Source of the DNA: Chloroflexota bacterium
Lineage (GTDB): Bacteria; Chloroflexota; Dehalococcoidia; Lucifugimonadales; UBA826
Reading direction: 5' to 3'
DNA: 55,126 nucleotides
NCBI GenBank assembly: GCA_003228105.1
Contig: QGNN01000008.1
Location: forward strand, 1 to 55,126
Shown: positions 16,621 through 25,779 of the stretch, in pieces
How positions within the stretch are numbered: the first letter of the stretch is position 1
Layout of the letters: the number at the start of each line of letters is the position of its first letter
Position numbers and translations under genes: made by a program
The notes under the pieces: model-generated
Databases searched by the model: none
Told to the model about the DNA's origin: nothing
Seen by the model: only the letters and a program-made list of their open reading frames with translations

Positions 16621-16982
16621 TGGCTAAAGACAATGGTGGCGGCTTTTCCACTGGACTTATTCTGGGGGCAATTATAGGAACCGTTGCTGGAATACTGATG
16701 GCTCCTAAACCTGGGGCTGAAACCCGTTCTGAACTTTTAGAGAAAAGTGATTATTGGCGAGAAAAGGCTGAAAAATTTTCAGACATAATAGTTGAAAGAC
16801 TAGGTCCGACCCTTGAAACAGTTCGAGATAATGTACCCCCAACGATAGAAAATATAAAAGCCCGAATCGACCCTTTGATAGAGCAGGTGAATTCAAGGTT
16901 TGTAGGCCCAGACGCCAGCGCACCTGAGAAACATCAAACAGAGAGAGAGAGAACTAACGACAATTCAGAAAAATCCTTGTAA
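16620..16982 (+). CDS. YtxH-domain protein
   Basis: A 120-residue protein with the YtxH signature at the N-terminus: a glycine-rich hydrophobic helix GLILGAIIGTVAGILMAPKP followed by G-x-E-T-R. The rest is a charged helix with regularly placed valine and isoleucine, ending in a polar tail. YtxH proteins are small membrane-anchored proteins often linked to general stress in Bacillus; their molecular function is unknown. Coupled to the preceding gene. Convergent with pheA, only eight bases from its stop. Confidence 0.85.
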   Translation: MAKDNGGGFSTGLILGAIIGTVAGILMAPKPGAETRSELLEKSDYWREKAEKFSDIIVERLGPTLETVRDNVPPTIENIKARIDPLIEQVNSRFVGPDASAPEKHQTERERTNDNSEKSL

Positions 16983-16990
16983 CCTAAGAG

Positions 16991-17827
16991 CTACATCTCA
17001 CTTTTGGGGTAAGAGCCGAAGATTTTTAACATGGACACTTTTTTTTGAAGCGACTCCAGTGCCTGTTTTATTTTAGGCGTTTTTCTATGCCCGTCGATAT
17101 CTACCAGAAAAATATAACGGCCCAAACGTCTTTTATTAGGTCTTGACTCAATCTTTGCAAGATTGATATTTCTAGCTGCAAATTCTGCCAGAGACTCGCT
17201 AAGTATACCCGGTCCATCTCCATCAAATTCGAAGCAAAGAGAAGTTTTATCGTTTGAAGTTATTTCGTGATCTTCATGAGAGAGAATAACAAATCGTGTT
17301 TCATTGTAGGGGTTGTCTTCCACATTTTTTTTCAGAATTGTGGCTCCATACAAATTGGCGGATCTTTCGCTCGATATGGCGGCTGAATTCGGAGTTGAAT
17401 CTAACATTTCCTCAACAGCCTTGGCATTGCTTAATGAAGCCATCAGGGTGGCTCTCGGTATATTATTCAGAAGAAATTGCCTGCATTGACCCAATGATTG
17501 CGGATGAGAAAATACCGTAGTAATACTTTCAAGGTCGATTTCCTTCTGAGCCATCAAATAATGGTTTATTGGAACAATGACTTCACCACAAATCGATAAT
17601 GTTGAATCATGAATGAGTAAATCGAGTGTGAAAGTCACTCCCCCCTCAATACTGTTTTCTATCGGAACAACTCCTTGACAGGATTCTCCTTCTTCCACTG
17701 ATTTTGCAACAGCAGGGATTGATTCAACTGGCAAAAGTTCATCCACATCGTTCCAATGTTTAGCTGCTTGCTCACTGTAAGTTCCGGGAGGACCAAGATA
17801 AGCGATTTTACGAATAGTTTTATTCAC
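16991..17827 (-). CDS. pheA: Prephenate dehydratase
   Basis: A 278-residue enzyme that converts prephenate to phenylpyruvate in phenylalanine synthesis. It starts YLGPPGTYSEQAA, contains NETRFVILS with the catalytic Thr-Arg-Phe, and ends with an ACT domain (ESRPNKRRLGRYIFLVD) that senses phenylalanine. There is no chorismate mutase domain, so it is the monofunctional type. The GTG start overlaps the stop of the preceding TrkA-N gene by four bases (GTGA). It is thus the last gene of the K+ regulation operon, an odd partner functionally. Confidence 0.95.
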   Translation of the reverse strand: MNKTIRKIAYLGPPGTYSEQAAKHWNDVDELLPVESIPAVAKSVEEGESCQGVVPIENSIEGGVTFTLDLLIHDSTLSICGEVIVPINHYLMAQKEIDLESITTVFSHPQSLGQCRQFLLNNIPRATLMASLSNAKAVEEMLDSTPNSAAISSERSANLYGATILKKNVEDNPYNETRFVILSHEDHEITSNDKTSLCFEFDGDGPGILSESLAEFAARNINLAKIESRPNKRRLGRYIFLVDIDGHRKTPKIKQALESLQKKVSMLKIFGSYPKSEM

Positions 17828-18243
17828 AAATCCTCCACAAGCATGGGTGCGACAAAACTTTGAATTTTTTCGGTTATAAGCTCTGTCACATCAACGACGA
17901 TATTAATCCCTAGAAGTTTAAGCAGGTTCGCATTGTCTGGATTAGCACTTATCGCGATAATTCCGTCTACTTCAAAATGGTGCTTGGCTATTTGACATGC
18001 AAGCATATTGTCTTCATCAGAACTTAGGGTTGATATGAAAAGATCAGCTCTTTTTGTTCCGGCGGTATCTTGAGTATCGATCCTAGTGCCATCGCCTAGA
18101 ACCACTACTGAACCCAGTAAGTTGTCTGCAAATTTCTGCTTCTCAGCAATTTTCTCTATCAGTGTTACTTCGGCACCAGAGGCCATCAACCATTCCGATA
18201 CTTTAATGCCAATAGGACCACACCCTACAATGATTGCGTACAA
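17824..18243 (-). CDS. Half-size TrkA-N (RCK) NAD-binding protein
   Basis: A 139-residue Rossmann protein with the IVGCGPIGIKVSE nucleotide loop, an acidic end of strand 2 (VTLIEK) and GDGTRID, all typical of the RCK N-domain of K+ channel and transporter regulators. The RCK C-domain is absent. TTG 18243 is chosen because GAGAGG lies six bases ahead. The longer reading to 18330 runs into the neighbouring gene. It is 13 bases downstream of a second half-size TrkA-N gene, so the two may form a heterodimer. Confidence 0.8.
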   Translation of the reverse strand: MYAIIVGCGPIGIKVSEWLMASGAEVTLIEKIAEKQKFADNLLGSVVVLGDGTRIDTQDTAGTKRADLFISTLSSDEDNMLACQIAKHHFEVDGIIAISANPDNANLLKLLGINIVVDVTELITEKIQSFVAPMLVEDL

Positions 18244-18256
18244 GATATACCTCTCA

Positions 18257-18712
18257 TTAATCCAATCCGCCCTTAATAGTTTCCATGAGCAAGCCATCAG
18301 GATTAATAACTTTAATTCCAAGGTTCTCATACATTGGCGAAAGGTTGGAATCGTTAACTAAGCACATCACTACTGGTATTCGCATGACATGACGTGCTAA
18401 TTGACCACTCATTAAATTGACAGATGCTTTCGCAGTTACCGCTATCAGAAAGTCTACATCCTGTACTCCGGCCTGTCTCAATGATATTTCTTGGGTTCCG
18501 TCCCCAATCGCAGTCACAACTCTAGAGCTTTCTAGCAAGTGGGACGGCAGTGCTGAAAATGCTTCCGGGTCCTTATCAAGGACAATTACTATATTCCCGG
18601 AGGATGATAATTCAATTGTTATTTGGGTACCTAATGAACCGCAACCAATGACAGCAATCCTTTTCAATCTTTGTACACCAGAATTTGAGTTCCCGTCCGA
18701 ATTTCGAATCAT
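18257..18712 (-). CDS. Half-size TrkA-N (RCK) NAD-binding protein
   Basis: A 151-residue Rossmann protein: a polar N-terminal tail, AVIGCGSLGTQI, IVIVLDKDPEAF with the ribose-binding aspartate, and AIGDGTQE. Like its downstream neighbour it stops after one RCK N-domain and lacks the ligand-sensing C-domain. The start overlaps the end of the upstream USP gene by four bases. Likely binds NAD(H) or ATP and helps gate the TrkH channel, or another transporter, together with the other TrkA proteins of this operon. Confidence 0.85.
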   Translation of the reverse strand: MIRNSDGNSNSGVQRLKRIAVIGCGSLGTQITIELSSSGNIVIVLDKDPEAFSALPSHLLESSRVVTAIGDGTQEISLRQAGVQDVDFLIAVTAKASVNLMSGQLARHVMRIPVVMCLVNDSNLSPMYENLGIKVINPDGLLMETIKGGLD

Positions 18713-19134
18713 TTATTTCCTAAAGCCTGCTTACCCAAATTTGCACACATAATTACATCACATTTTGCATTGTCGGTAACATATTCACAAATATTGTCAT
18801 ATAAATTATTAGACTTCTGTTTCTTATGTGCTAAAACTATAAGTTTTGCTTGAATATTCTCTGACTGGCTAATGATTGCGCTCCCCGAGAATCTAGCTTG
18901 GAGAATTTCCCCTTTGGATTTGACTTTAAATTTACTTGTTATCTTTTCGATTTGGAAAAGAGCCTTTTCCCCTTTTTCGGTGTCCTCGGGTATTTCCATA
19001 TCGATCGGGTAGTTCCTGTCGACTTCTATCACGTAAAGTAAATTTATCGGGAGTTTCGTTTGTTTGGCCAAGCGTGAAGCAGTGGTTGCTACATACTCAT
19101 CACTAGTAGAGCCTGTTATTATTGCGAGGATCAT
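18709..19134 (-). CDS. Universal stress protein (UspA-like)
   Basis: A 141-residue protein with the alpha/beta USP pattern: ILAIITGSTSDEYVATTASR at the start, a LLYVIEVD strand, AKLIVLAHKKQ, and a short C-terminus ending CDVIMCANLG. The strict ATP-binding G-2x-G-9x-G(S/T) motif is not clear, so it may be a non-ATP type. It sits between trkA and the half-size TrkA-N genes. USP domains are fused to or neighbour K+ and Cl- transporters elsewhere, so a regulatory role in ion transport is reasonable. Confidence 0.7.
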   Translation of the reverse strand: MILAIITGSTSDEYVATTASRLAKQTKLPINLLYVIEVDRNYPIDMEIPEDTEKGEKALFQIEKITSKFKVKSKGEILQARFSGSAIISQSENIQAKLIVLAHKKQKSNNLYDNICEYVTDNAKCDVIMCANLGKQALGNK

Positions 19135-19175
19135 ATAGCCGTCTCTTCAATAAGAATTTCAACTTTACAAAAAAC

Positions 19176-19862
19176 TTAAATCTGTCCTTCCAAATCATCT
19201 GATGAATCATCCAAGGTTTCAAGATCACTATCCAAAGCCGCAACAATTACAAAATCCCCTGTCCCGACTTTAGAACTCACAGGCGGATTCAAGGTGACTT
19301 TCCTCCCTTTGCATAGAGCGACGGCAGTTATCCCATAACTGTCACGGCTATTGGTAAATCCTATTTCTTCAAGTGTTGTGCCCGCCAATTTTTCTGGAAC
19401 TCTATACCTGCTAACCCCGTAGTTATTCGTTATTTCTAAGTATTCTTCAACACTAGCATTAAACAGGCTATGGGCGAGTCTAGTCCCCATCTCTTCCTCG
19501 GGCTGAATAACCCTGTCGACTCCTATCCTCCTGAGAGTACTCGCATGTAATGAATCTCGAGCTCGAGCCACAATTGTTTTTACTCCAATGGTCTTCAGTA
19601 GAACGCATGCCATGACACTATCTGCTATGTTAGTCTCGATAGTGATTATAGCTACATCATAATCCTGAATTCCTAGATCTCTCAGTGCACTCTCATTGGT
19701 ACATTCTGCAGATACAGCGTAGGTGCACTGCCCTAGCACCGACTGAACCCTGGCCTCATCTTTATCAATAGCCAAAACATCGTGGCCAAGGTTATATAGG
19801 GTACGAGTTGTACTAACTCCAAATCTGCCAAGACCTATAACTGCAACTTGTTTGTTAGCCAT
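19176..19862 (-). CDS. trkA: TrkA/KtrA-family K+ uptake regulator
   Basis: A 228-residue cytosolic regulator with a full RCK N-domain (VIGLGRFGVSTTRTLYNLGH, residues 8-27; VLAIDKDEARVQ) and an RCK C-domain (about residues 140-220). It forms an octameric ring beneath the TrkH/KtrB channel and gates it with ATP/ADP or c-di-AMP. The gene follows trkH by 32 bases on the same strand. Confidence 0.92.
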   Translation of the reverse strand: MANKQVAVIGLGRFGVSTTRTLYNLGHDVLAIDKDEARVQSVLGQCTYAVSAECTNESALRDLGIQDYDVAIITIETNIADSVMACVLLKTIGVKTIVARARDSLHASTLRRIGVDRVIQPEEEMGTRLAHSLFNASVEEYLEITNNYGVSRYRVPEKLAGTTLEEIGFTNSRDSYGITAVALCKGRKVTLNPPVSSKVGTGDFVIVAALDSDLETLDDSSDDLEGQI

Positions 19863-19894
19863 AAAAAAATTACCTTCGGCGTACCTTTTATACG

Positions 19895-21325
19895 CTAGCC
19901 AATTGTAACTGGTTCTGTAGCATACCGATATGGGCTCGCTTCCCTATTAGGAACCATTCTGAGCCCTACTATAATAGGTCCTACCCGACCGATGAACATA
20001 GTAATTGCAACTATCATATGTCCTAAACCATTTAGCTCACCAGTAGCGCCAGTACTAAGGCCAACTGTACCGAAAGCTGAAACTGATTCGAATGCTAAAT
20101 CCCGAATGAGCACATGGCTGTTAGTAAGCGCAAGACATAAAGTACATAAGAATATAAAAGCCAAGCAAATTAATGTCACAGCGTAGGATCTTCGAACTGT
20201 GACGGGAGATATTTCTCTACCAAATGCTGTCACATGCGCTCTTTCTCTGATTATGGCTACAATGCTGAGAACGATAATAAAAAAGGTTGTTACCTTAATA
20301 CCGCCGGCGACTGATCCGGTAGCACCGCCGATAAACATCAGAAGAGACATAAACACATCCGTTGCAGGCCTAGCATACCCATAATCTATTGTTGAAAATC
20401 CAGCTGTACGACCGCTCACACCCTCAAAAATGGATACACCAATTTGAGCACTTAATGGCAAATCTCCTATTGTTTTGGGATTGTTACTTTCAGCAAAAAG
20501 GAAGAATAAAGTCCCAGTAATTATTAATACTATCGTTGTTGATAATACTATTTTGCTCACTAAAGAAAATTTTCTGATAGAGTCTTTAGAGACTAAGTCA
20601 ACGACTACCCAAAAACTTAAAGATCCCAGAATTATCAGCCATCCTATGATGCTCAAAACAACAAAATCTTCCCTGAATGCGTGCAAGCCATCAGAGTGGT
20701 TCAAAATAACAAACCCTGCATTATTGAATCCCGAAACCGAATGAAACAAGGCTTGCCAGGCGGCCTCACCTGGGGATTCCGAAAACAGGAACCTTGCGAA
20801 CAAAGCCAAAAAACCTATAACTTGAATTGATATTGCAGCTGCAACTATCGTAACGCTTAATCTCTGGATCCCTCCCATATTTTCGCTTCCCAGACTTTCC
20901 CTAATTAGCAACCTCTGAGCCATTGAAACTCTCTGACCGAGAACAGCCAATAGAAAAGCGGCTAGAGTCATAAATCCTAGTCCTCCCACAAACATAAGAA
21001 GCAAAATAATAACCTGACCATTTGAAGTCCAATACGTGGCGGTATCTACTACTATCAAGCCAGTAACTGTCACAGCAGAGGTGGCAGTAAATATTGATAA
21101 AATTGGATCTCCCCACCCTTGTTCATGATGAGCAAATGGAGCCGACAGCAAAAAGGCCCCCACTAATATCAAAGCCAAAAATACCCCGACCAATATAAGA
21201 GGAGAAGAAAAAGTACGGGCATTTATTCTCCTCTCATTTACATTAAAAGTGATAGGAGCTATTTCTGATCGCCGAGGTTTTGTTATAAAAATATCGCCAA
21301 GGCGTTTATTGAACCTAGTATCCAT
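19895..21325 (-). CDS. trkH: TrkH/KtrB-family K+ transporter
   Basis: A 476-residue membrane protein with four pore-loop repeats. Filter glycines can be seen in SAVTVTGLIV, SVSGFNNAGF, GVSGRTAGFST and SAFGTVGLSTG. Length and lack of long loops fit the KtrB branch. It works with the TrkA protein encoded directly downstream. The N-terminus has a hydrophilic tail of about 40 residues before the first helix. A TAGAAT box ends six bases before the ATG, and a stronger extended -10 lies further upstream. Confidence 0.94.
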   Translation of the reverse strand: MDTRFNKRLGDIFITKPRRSEIAPITFNVNERRINARTFSSPLILVGVFLALILVGAFLLSAPFAHHEQGWGDPILSIFTATSAVTVTGLIVVDTATYWTSNGQVIILLLMFVGGLGFMTLAAFLLAVLGQRVSMAQRLLIRESLGSENMGGIQRLSVTIVAAAISIQVIGFLALFARFLFSESPGEAAWQALFHSVSGFNNAGFVILNHSDGLHAFREDFVVLSIIGWLIILGSLSFWVVVDLVSKDSIRKFSLVSKIVLSTTIVLIITGTLFFLFAESNNPKTIGDLPLSAQIGVSIFEGVSGRTAGFSTIDYGYARPATDVFMSLLMFIGGATGSVAGGIKVTTFFIIVLSIVAIIRERAHVTAFGREISPVTVRRSYAVTLICLAFIFLCTLCLALTNSHVLIRDLAFESVSAFGTVGLSTGATGELNGLGHMIVAITMFIGRVGPIIVGLRMVPNREASPYRYATEPVTIG

Positions 21326-21412
21326 TTTGTGATTCTATGTCAGATAAGCCGTGAATAATTATAAAAGAGCTTTGATAATCTGCTAATAGTTTATATTTCA
21401 AAGTAGTCGCCA

Positions 21413-21421
21413 ATTATACCA
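21413..21421 (-). promoter_or_regulatory. Extended -10 promoter for the trk operon
   Basis: On the minus strand the sequence TGGTATAAT gives a TATAAT (21418-21413) with an upstream TG, the extended -10 type that needs little -35. A start near 21406 leaves a leader of about 80 bases. A second TATAAT (21363-21358) and a TAGAAT (21337-21332) are nearer the gene, so more than one start is possible. The rest of the 21326-21566 gap shows no gene or known riboswitch. Confidence 0.45.
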
Positions 21422-21566
21422 GTCAATTAAAACAAGGCTTTTAAAAGGATTATATATTCCTAAAATGAAGAGAAAGTAGTTCAGCTTTGGCTGGTCCAGC
21501 CCTAAAAACACCGATACCCTTAAGAGACAACTTCAAACAACTGGAAATATCGGGAGCCAAGAATAA

Positions 21567-22163
21567 TTGAGAGCACCAAAAGGCTTTCATCTACCACACC
21601 CTGACATTCACCTGCCTCACCTAACTTCACCTCACGGATTCCTACCACACGTATTAGACCAATACATTCATTCCCGCTGGAACCACTATTTTTTACAGTG
21701 CTGCCTTGCCACAATAGCACTGATACTAATATTAATTATTGGAGATACTTTAAAAACCGCAATAATTGTCGGAATTGCATCCTCTACGTTTACGATATTT
21801 GTAGTTCCAAACAGTGTGGCTGCAACGCCTCGCAAAGTGATTGGAGGACACCTCTTAGCAGCCTTTACAGGAACCCTAATCGCCCTGATCCTTCAATCCC
21901 CACCTTTGATCCAAGTGATAGTAGAAAACCGTTATTTACTGGATGCGGCCGCAGCGCTATCAGTTGGGGTTGGAATATTTTTGATGGTTGTTACCAACAC
22001 TGAACACCCGCCGGCCGCAGGAACCTCCCTAGGATTAGTCATCCAGTGCTGTGACCCAAATATAGGGGTTGATTGGCCCTCCATAATATTCATAATGATT
22101 AGTGCCACCTTACTTTCTGGAGTGAGAATCGCCCTCCGTGATAAAATGGTGAATCTCCTTTAA
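21567..22163 (+). CDS. HPP-family membrane protein
   Basis: A 198-residue protein with a histidine/proline-rich N-terminal tail (PHPDIHLPHLTSPHGFLPH) and about four or five membrane helices. The family signature is present as NTEHPPAAGTSLGL. HPP proteins in cyanobacteria and plastids have been linked to nitrite transport, but the function in other bacteria is not settled. The start is TTG 21567 because no ATG is available before the conserved part, with GGGAG ten bases upstream. The His-rich tail could bind metal. Divergent from the trk operon. Confidence 0.8.
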   Translation: MRAPKGFHLPHPDIHLPHLTSPHGFLPHVLDQYIHSRWNHYFLQCCLATIALILILIIGDTLKTAIIVGIASSTFTIFVVPNSVAATPRKVIGGHLLAAFTGTLIALILQSPPLIQVIVENRYLLDAAAALSVGVGIFLMVVTNTEHPPAAGTSLGLVIQCCDPNIGVDWPSIIFIMISATLLSGVRIALRDKMVNLL

Positions 22164-22300
22164 TAAACCATCTTGGGAGATCTCTTTATCCATATAAATA
22201 TGTCTGTGTTGCAAAACTTACGCTTCGCAAAGCAGTTTGTGCGATGGCAGCCATTTAATATCAGAACATGGGTGTCTGACAGGATAGGTGCTCTAGATAT

Positions 22301-23446
22301 ATGAATTCCAACCTAGAATATTCTATTACTCGAATACACAATTCTAAGACAAAACTAGTCATGTCTGTCTCTGGAGTAGGCTCCCAATCCATTAATTGGT
22401 TGTTGAGTATTCCTGGCGCATCAAAAACTTTGCTCGAAGCAACAATTCCATATTCCAATGAATCTCTCAATCGCTACATTGGAGAAGTCCCCAGCCAATA
22501 CGTGTCTAAAACAACCGCGTTGTCGATGGCAAAGGCTGCATATATTCAAGGAACTCAATATGGCAATAACGAGATGGACATTATTGGAGTTTCATGTACG
22601 GGGGCAATATCGACAAATCGAAAAAGAAGCGGTGAAAATCAGGCGTTTATTGGATTATGGGGCTCTAGGTTAAAGTATGTGGCTCACCTAATTCTCAAAA
22701 AAGAAACAAGAAGCAGGGTTGAAGAGGAAGAACTTGTGAGTACACTAATCGTTCAGTCCATAGAAGAGAAACTACTAGGTACCAGCGAAATAAGCTTGGA
22801 ATTAAATGAGTCGGAATCTGTTTCTATAGATGAGATGGAATACTCTTCCGATCTTGATTCCTTAGTGAATGGGCATATTAGTTCTATAACTTCCGCTGGG
22901 CCTGATTTAGTGGGATTAGATAAAAATTTCGAAGGTGGAATATTATCCGGGTCGTTTAATCCAATACACCGAGGGCACATAGAGCTATCAAAACTCGCAT
23001 CTGATATTTTAGAAGCTCCCGTAGCCTTCGAAATGTCTATCACTAATGTGGATAAGCCCCCACTTCGATCGGAGGAGATAAAAAAGAGGGTATCTCAATT
23101 TGAAAAGTCAGAAACGGTGATTCTAACTTGTGCTCCATTGTTTGCCGAAAAATCCAGTATATTCCCAAATTCGACTTTTATTATAGGTAACGATACTGCC
23201 CTACGATTGGTGGACCCCAAATATTATGCCAATAATGTTCAAAATATGTACACATCCTTGCAGAAGATAAAGGATGCCAAATGCAATTTTTTGGTGGCAG
23301 GGCGTCTCCAAAATAGTGAATTTAAAACTATATTTGACATGGCGATCCCTGAAGCATTTATTTCCATGTTTAAAGCAATCCCCGAATCACAATTCAGAAT
23401 GGATTTATCTTCAACAGAACTTCGCAATAACAGAACTAGGTTATAA
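22301..23446 (+). CDS. CinA-like domain fused to NMN/NaMN adenylyltransferase-like domain
   Basis: A 381-residue protein. Residues 1-160 resemble the CinA C-terminal (PncC, NMN deamidase) fold: LLSIPGASKTLLEATIPYSN, then the VSCTGAIST turn. The usual ESCTGG active-site motif is replaced (MSVSGVGSQS), so deamidase activity is doubtful. Residues 205-381 form a nucleotidyltransferase with GSFNPIHRGH (the HxGH ATP site) and SSTELR near the end (the ISSTxxR signature). The protein should act in NAD synthesis or salvage, adenylylating a pyridine mononucleotide, or in repair of damaged nucleotides. The ubiD gene starts five bases downstream. Confidence 0.8.
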   Translation: MNSNLEYSITRIHNSKTKLVMSVSGVGSQSINWLLSIPGASKTLLEATIPYSNESLNRYIGEVPSQYVSKTTALSMAKAAYIQGTQYGNNEMDIIGVSCTGAISTNRKRSGENQAFIGLWGSRLKYVAHLILKKETRSRVEEEELVSTLIVQSIEEKLLGTSEISLELNESESVSIDEMEYSSDLDSLVNGHISSITSAGPDLVGLDKNFEGGILSGSFNPIHRGHIELSKLASDILEAPVAFEMSITNVDKPPLRSEEIKKRVSQFEKSETVILTCAPLFAEKSSIFPNSTFIIGNDTALRLVDPKYYANNVQNMYTSLQKIKDAKCNFLVAGRLQNSEFKTIFDMAIPEAFISMFKAIPESQFRMDLSSTELRNNRTRL

Positions 23447-23450
23447 GGAA

Positions 23451-24905
23451 ATGAGCTACAAAGATCTGAGAGAATTCATCAGTTTTTTAGATTCTAAAAA
23501 TCAAGTTCAATATATTGACGCCCATGTGAGCCGGGATTTAGAAATAAGTGAAGTAACTGATAGGGCAGTTAAATCCGGAGGCCCTGTTCTGTACTTCCGT
23601 AATGTGGAAGGATTCACGGTCCCTGTTGTAACAAACCTATTTGGTACACATCAACGAATGGCTTGGGCTTTGGGTGTAGAAAATACTGACGATTTAACTC
23701 AAAAAGTACGTGATATTCTCGGAATCGTGAAAACACCTCCCGATTCATTGTTAGGCAAACTAAAAACCCTCAAAGACATGGCAAGCCTGGCTCGGACGCA
23801 GCCCAAAAGAATTTCATCCGCTCCCTGTCAGGAAATAATAAAGACGGGACAAGATGCTGATTTAAATTACTTGCCCCATCTAACCTGCTGGCCTATGGAC
23901 GGTGGCAGATATATAACCCTACCACTGGTTATTTCTAAAGACCCTAACTCAGGAAAAAGAAATATGGGTACTTACCGTATGCAAATTTATGATTCTCACA
24001 CTGCGGGAATGCATTGGCAGTCCCATAAAGTTGGAGCAAGCCACTATAGGTCGGGAGAGCTGCAGAAGTTACCAAAAATGGAGGTTGCCATTGCGTTGGG
24101 TTCGGACCCTGTCACCATGTGGACAGGGGCTCTACCGTTACCTCCTGACATGGACGAGATAGCAGTATCAGGGGTATTAAGAAACTCACCTGTCGAAATG
24201 GTCCAATGTAAAACAGTTGACCTCGAAGTGCCCGCCCATTCAGAAGCCGTGTTGGAAGGATACGTGATCCCTGGAGAATTGAAAGAAGAGGGCCCATTCG
24301 GTGATCACACTGGATACTATTCTCTGGAAGACGATTATCCGGTTTTCCACTTAACTGCTTTAACACACAGGAGGCAACCCATATACCCAGCCACTGTGGT
24401 AGGAAGGCCACCATCAGAAGATTTCTTTATGGGAAAAGCTGTGGAGAGATTGATGCTCCCTGCACTCCAATTAACTTTGCCTGAGGTGGTGGATATTAAT
24501 ATGCCAGCAGAAGGCGTTTTCCATAATTTAGTTATCGTTTCAATGAAAAAAGAATATCCCGGACACACGAGAAAGGTCATGAATGCGATTTGGGGGTTGG
24601 GATTGATGATGTTGGCAAAGGGGATAATAATTGTGGACGACACAGTTGATGTCCAAAATCTATCTGAAGTTGCGTGGCGGGTTACTAGCAATATTAATCC
24701 AGATACAGACATAGTTATCAGCGAAGGACCTGTTGATGACTTAGATCATGCAAGCCCAACCCCGAAATACGGGAGTAAGCTTGGAATTGATGCTACAAAA
24801 AAGACAGCTCTTGACGGAAGGAAAAGAATTTGGCCTCCGGACGTAATAATGTCAGAAGAGATAAAATTATTAGTCACCGATCGCTGGTCAGAATACGGTT
24901 TTTAA
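23451..24905 (+). CDS. ubiD: UbiD-family prenylated-FMN decarboxylase
   Basis: A 484-residue decarboxylase of the UbiD family. It uses prenylated FMN made by UbiX, whose gene is two downstream. NMGTYRMQIYDSHTAGMHWQ (residues about 172-191) forms the cofactor pocket, and EGPFGDHTGYYS is a well-conserved active-site stretch. ATG 23451 is the start; the reading frame upstream only overlaps the previous gene. Order ubiD-ubiA-ubiX recalls Streptomyces SCO4490-4492 of the futalosine menaquinone pathway, so the likely job is decarboxylation of a prenylated naphthoate. No mqnA-D gene is in this window, so the quinone is inferred. Confidence 0.9.
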   Translation: MSYKDLREFISFLDSKNQVQYIDAHVSRDLEISEVTDRAVKSGGPVLYFRNVEGFTVPVVTNLFGTHQRMAWALGVENTDDLTQKVRDILGIVKTPPDSLLGKLKTLKDMASLARTQPKRISSAPCQEIIKTGQDADLNYLPHLTCWPMDGGRYITLPLVISKDPNSGKRNMGTYRMQIYDSHTAGMHWQSHKVGASHYRSGELQKLPKMEVAIALGSDPVTMWTGALPLPPDMDEIAVSGVLRNSPVEMVQCKTVDLEVPAHSEAVLEGYVIPGELKEEGPFGDHTGYYSLEDDYPVFHLTALTHRRQPIYPATVVGRPPSEDFFMGKAVERLMLPALQLTLPEVVDINMPAEGVFHNLVIVSMKKEYPGHTRKVMNAIWGLGLMMLAKGIIIVDDTVDVQNLSEVAWRVTSNINPDTDIVISEGPVDDLDHASPTPKYGSKLGIDATKKTALDGRKRIWPPDVIMSEEIKLLVTDRWSEYGF

Positions 24906-24910
24906 CACTC

Positions 24911-25777
24911 ATGCCCTTTAATACTATTTGGCCGAAAATACCCAATTTCTTTGATGCAATAAAATTTCAAGAATCGATTTTTGCACTCCCTTTTGCCTAC
25001 ATAGGAATGCTCCTTGCGATTAAGGGCATACCAGATTTTGAAAGTTTTTTTTGGATAACTCTTGCAATGGTGTCAGCTAGAACCGTAGGTATGATTGCCA
25101 ACAGAATTATAGACAGACACATAGACTCAAAAAATCCACGGTCATCCCAAAGACATCTCCCACGAGGTGTTCTTTCTGTTACTGATTTGTTAGTCCCTGG
25201 GATAATTTCGTCATTCATTTTTATCCTATGTGCTTACATGCTCAACACCTTAGCACTGATTTTGGCACCACTTGCTCTCATATACCTTGTGGTATACCCA
25301 TTTACCAAGAGAGTTACTTGGTTGGCTAATATACTGCTTGGCTGGGCTCTCGCCATAGCCCCATCAGCAGCTTGGATCGGTATGGTGGGCAAACTAGAAT
25401 GGCAGCCTGTTTTGCTTTCTACTTCAGTAGCTCTTTGGGCTGGAAGTTTCGACATCATCTACCATACACAAGATGTTTCTTTTCAGGAAAAGGAAAAATT
25501 ACATTCCGTCGCATCTCGTTTTGGAATCACTAAAGCCTTTAAAATTGCACGGAGCATGGATATATTGGCTGTGTTGTGTCTAATAATACTAGGTGTATGG
25601 ATGGAGCTAGGGTTATTTTATTACAGTGGTTGCGGATTAAGCGCAATTTTTCTTGTCTACAAATATCGACTAGTAACACCTAGTGATTTATCAAGAATGG
25701 GAATGGGCTTCATGAGAATCAACGCTTTTGTATCTTGTTCAATGTTGTTAGGTACAATTACAGCACTAATGGTGTGA
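24911..25777 (+). CDS. ubiA: UbiA-family prenyltransferase
   Basis: A 288-residue membrane enzyme with about eight hydrophobic helices. It carries both aspartate-rich Mg-diphosphate motifs: NRIIDRHID (first, N-x3-D-x3-D) and DIIYHTQD (second, D-x2-Y-x3-D). It attaches a polyprenyl chain to an aromatic acid; in this context MqnP-like use on a naphthoate is likely. ATG 24911 is five bases after the ubiD stop. Confidence 0.9.
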   Translation: MPFNTIWPKIPNFFDAIKFQESIFALPFAYIGMLLAIKGIPDFESFFWITLAMVSARTVGMIANRIIDRHIDSKNPRSSQRHLPRGVLSVTDLLVPGIISSFIFILCAYMLNTLALILAPLALIYLVVYPFTKRVTWLANILLGWALAIAPSAAWIGMVGKLEWQPVLLSTSVALWAGSFDIIYHTQDVSFQEKEKLHSVASRFGITKAFKIARSMDILAVLCLIILGVWMELGLFYYSGCGLSAIFLVYKYRLVTPSDLSRMGMGFMRINAFVSCSMLLGTITALMV

Positions 25778-25779
25778 AA

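Noticed and set aside
18244-18330. Longer N-terminus for the half-size TrkA-N protein starting at 18330
   Set aside because: The extra residues overlap the upstream gene in another frame, and a strong ribosome-binding site precedes TTG 18243, where the Rossmann fold begins.
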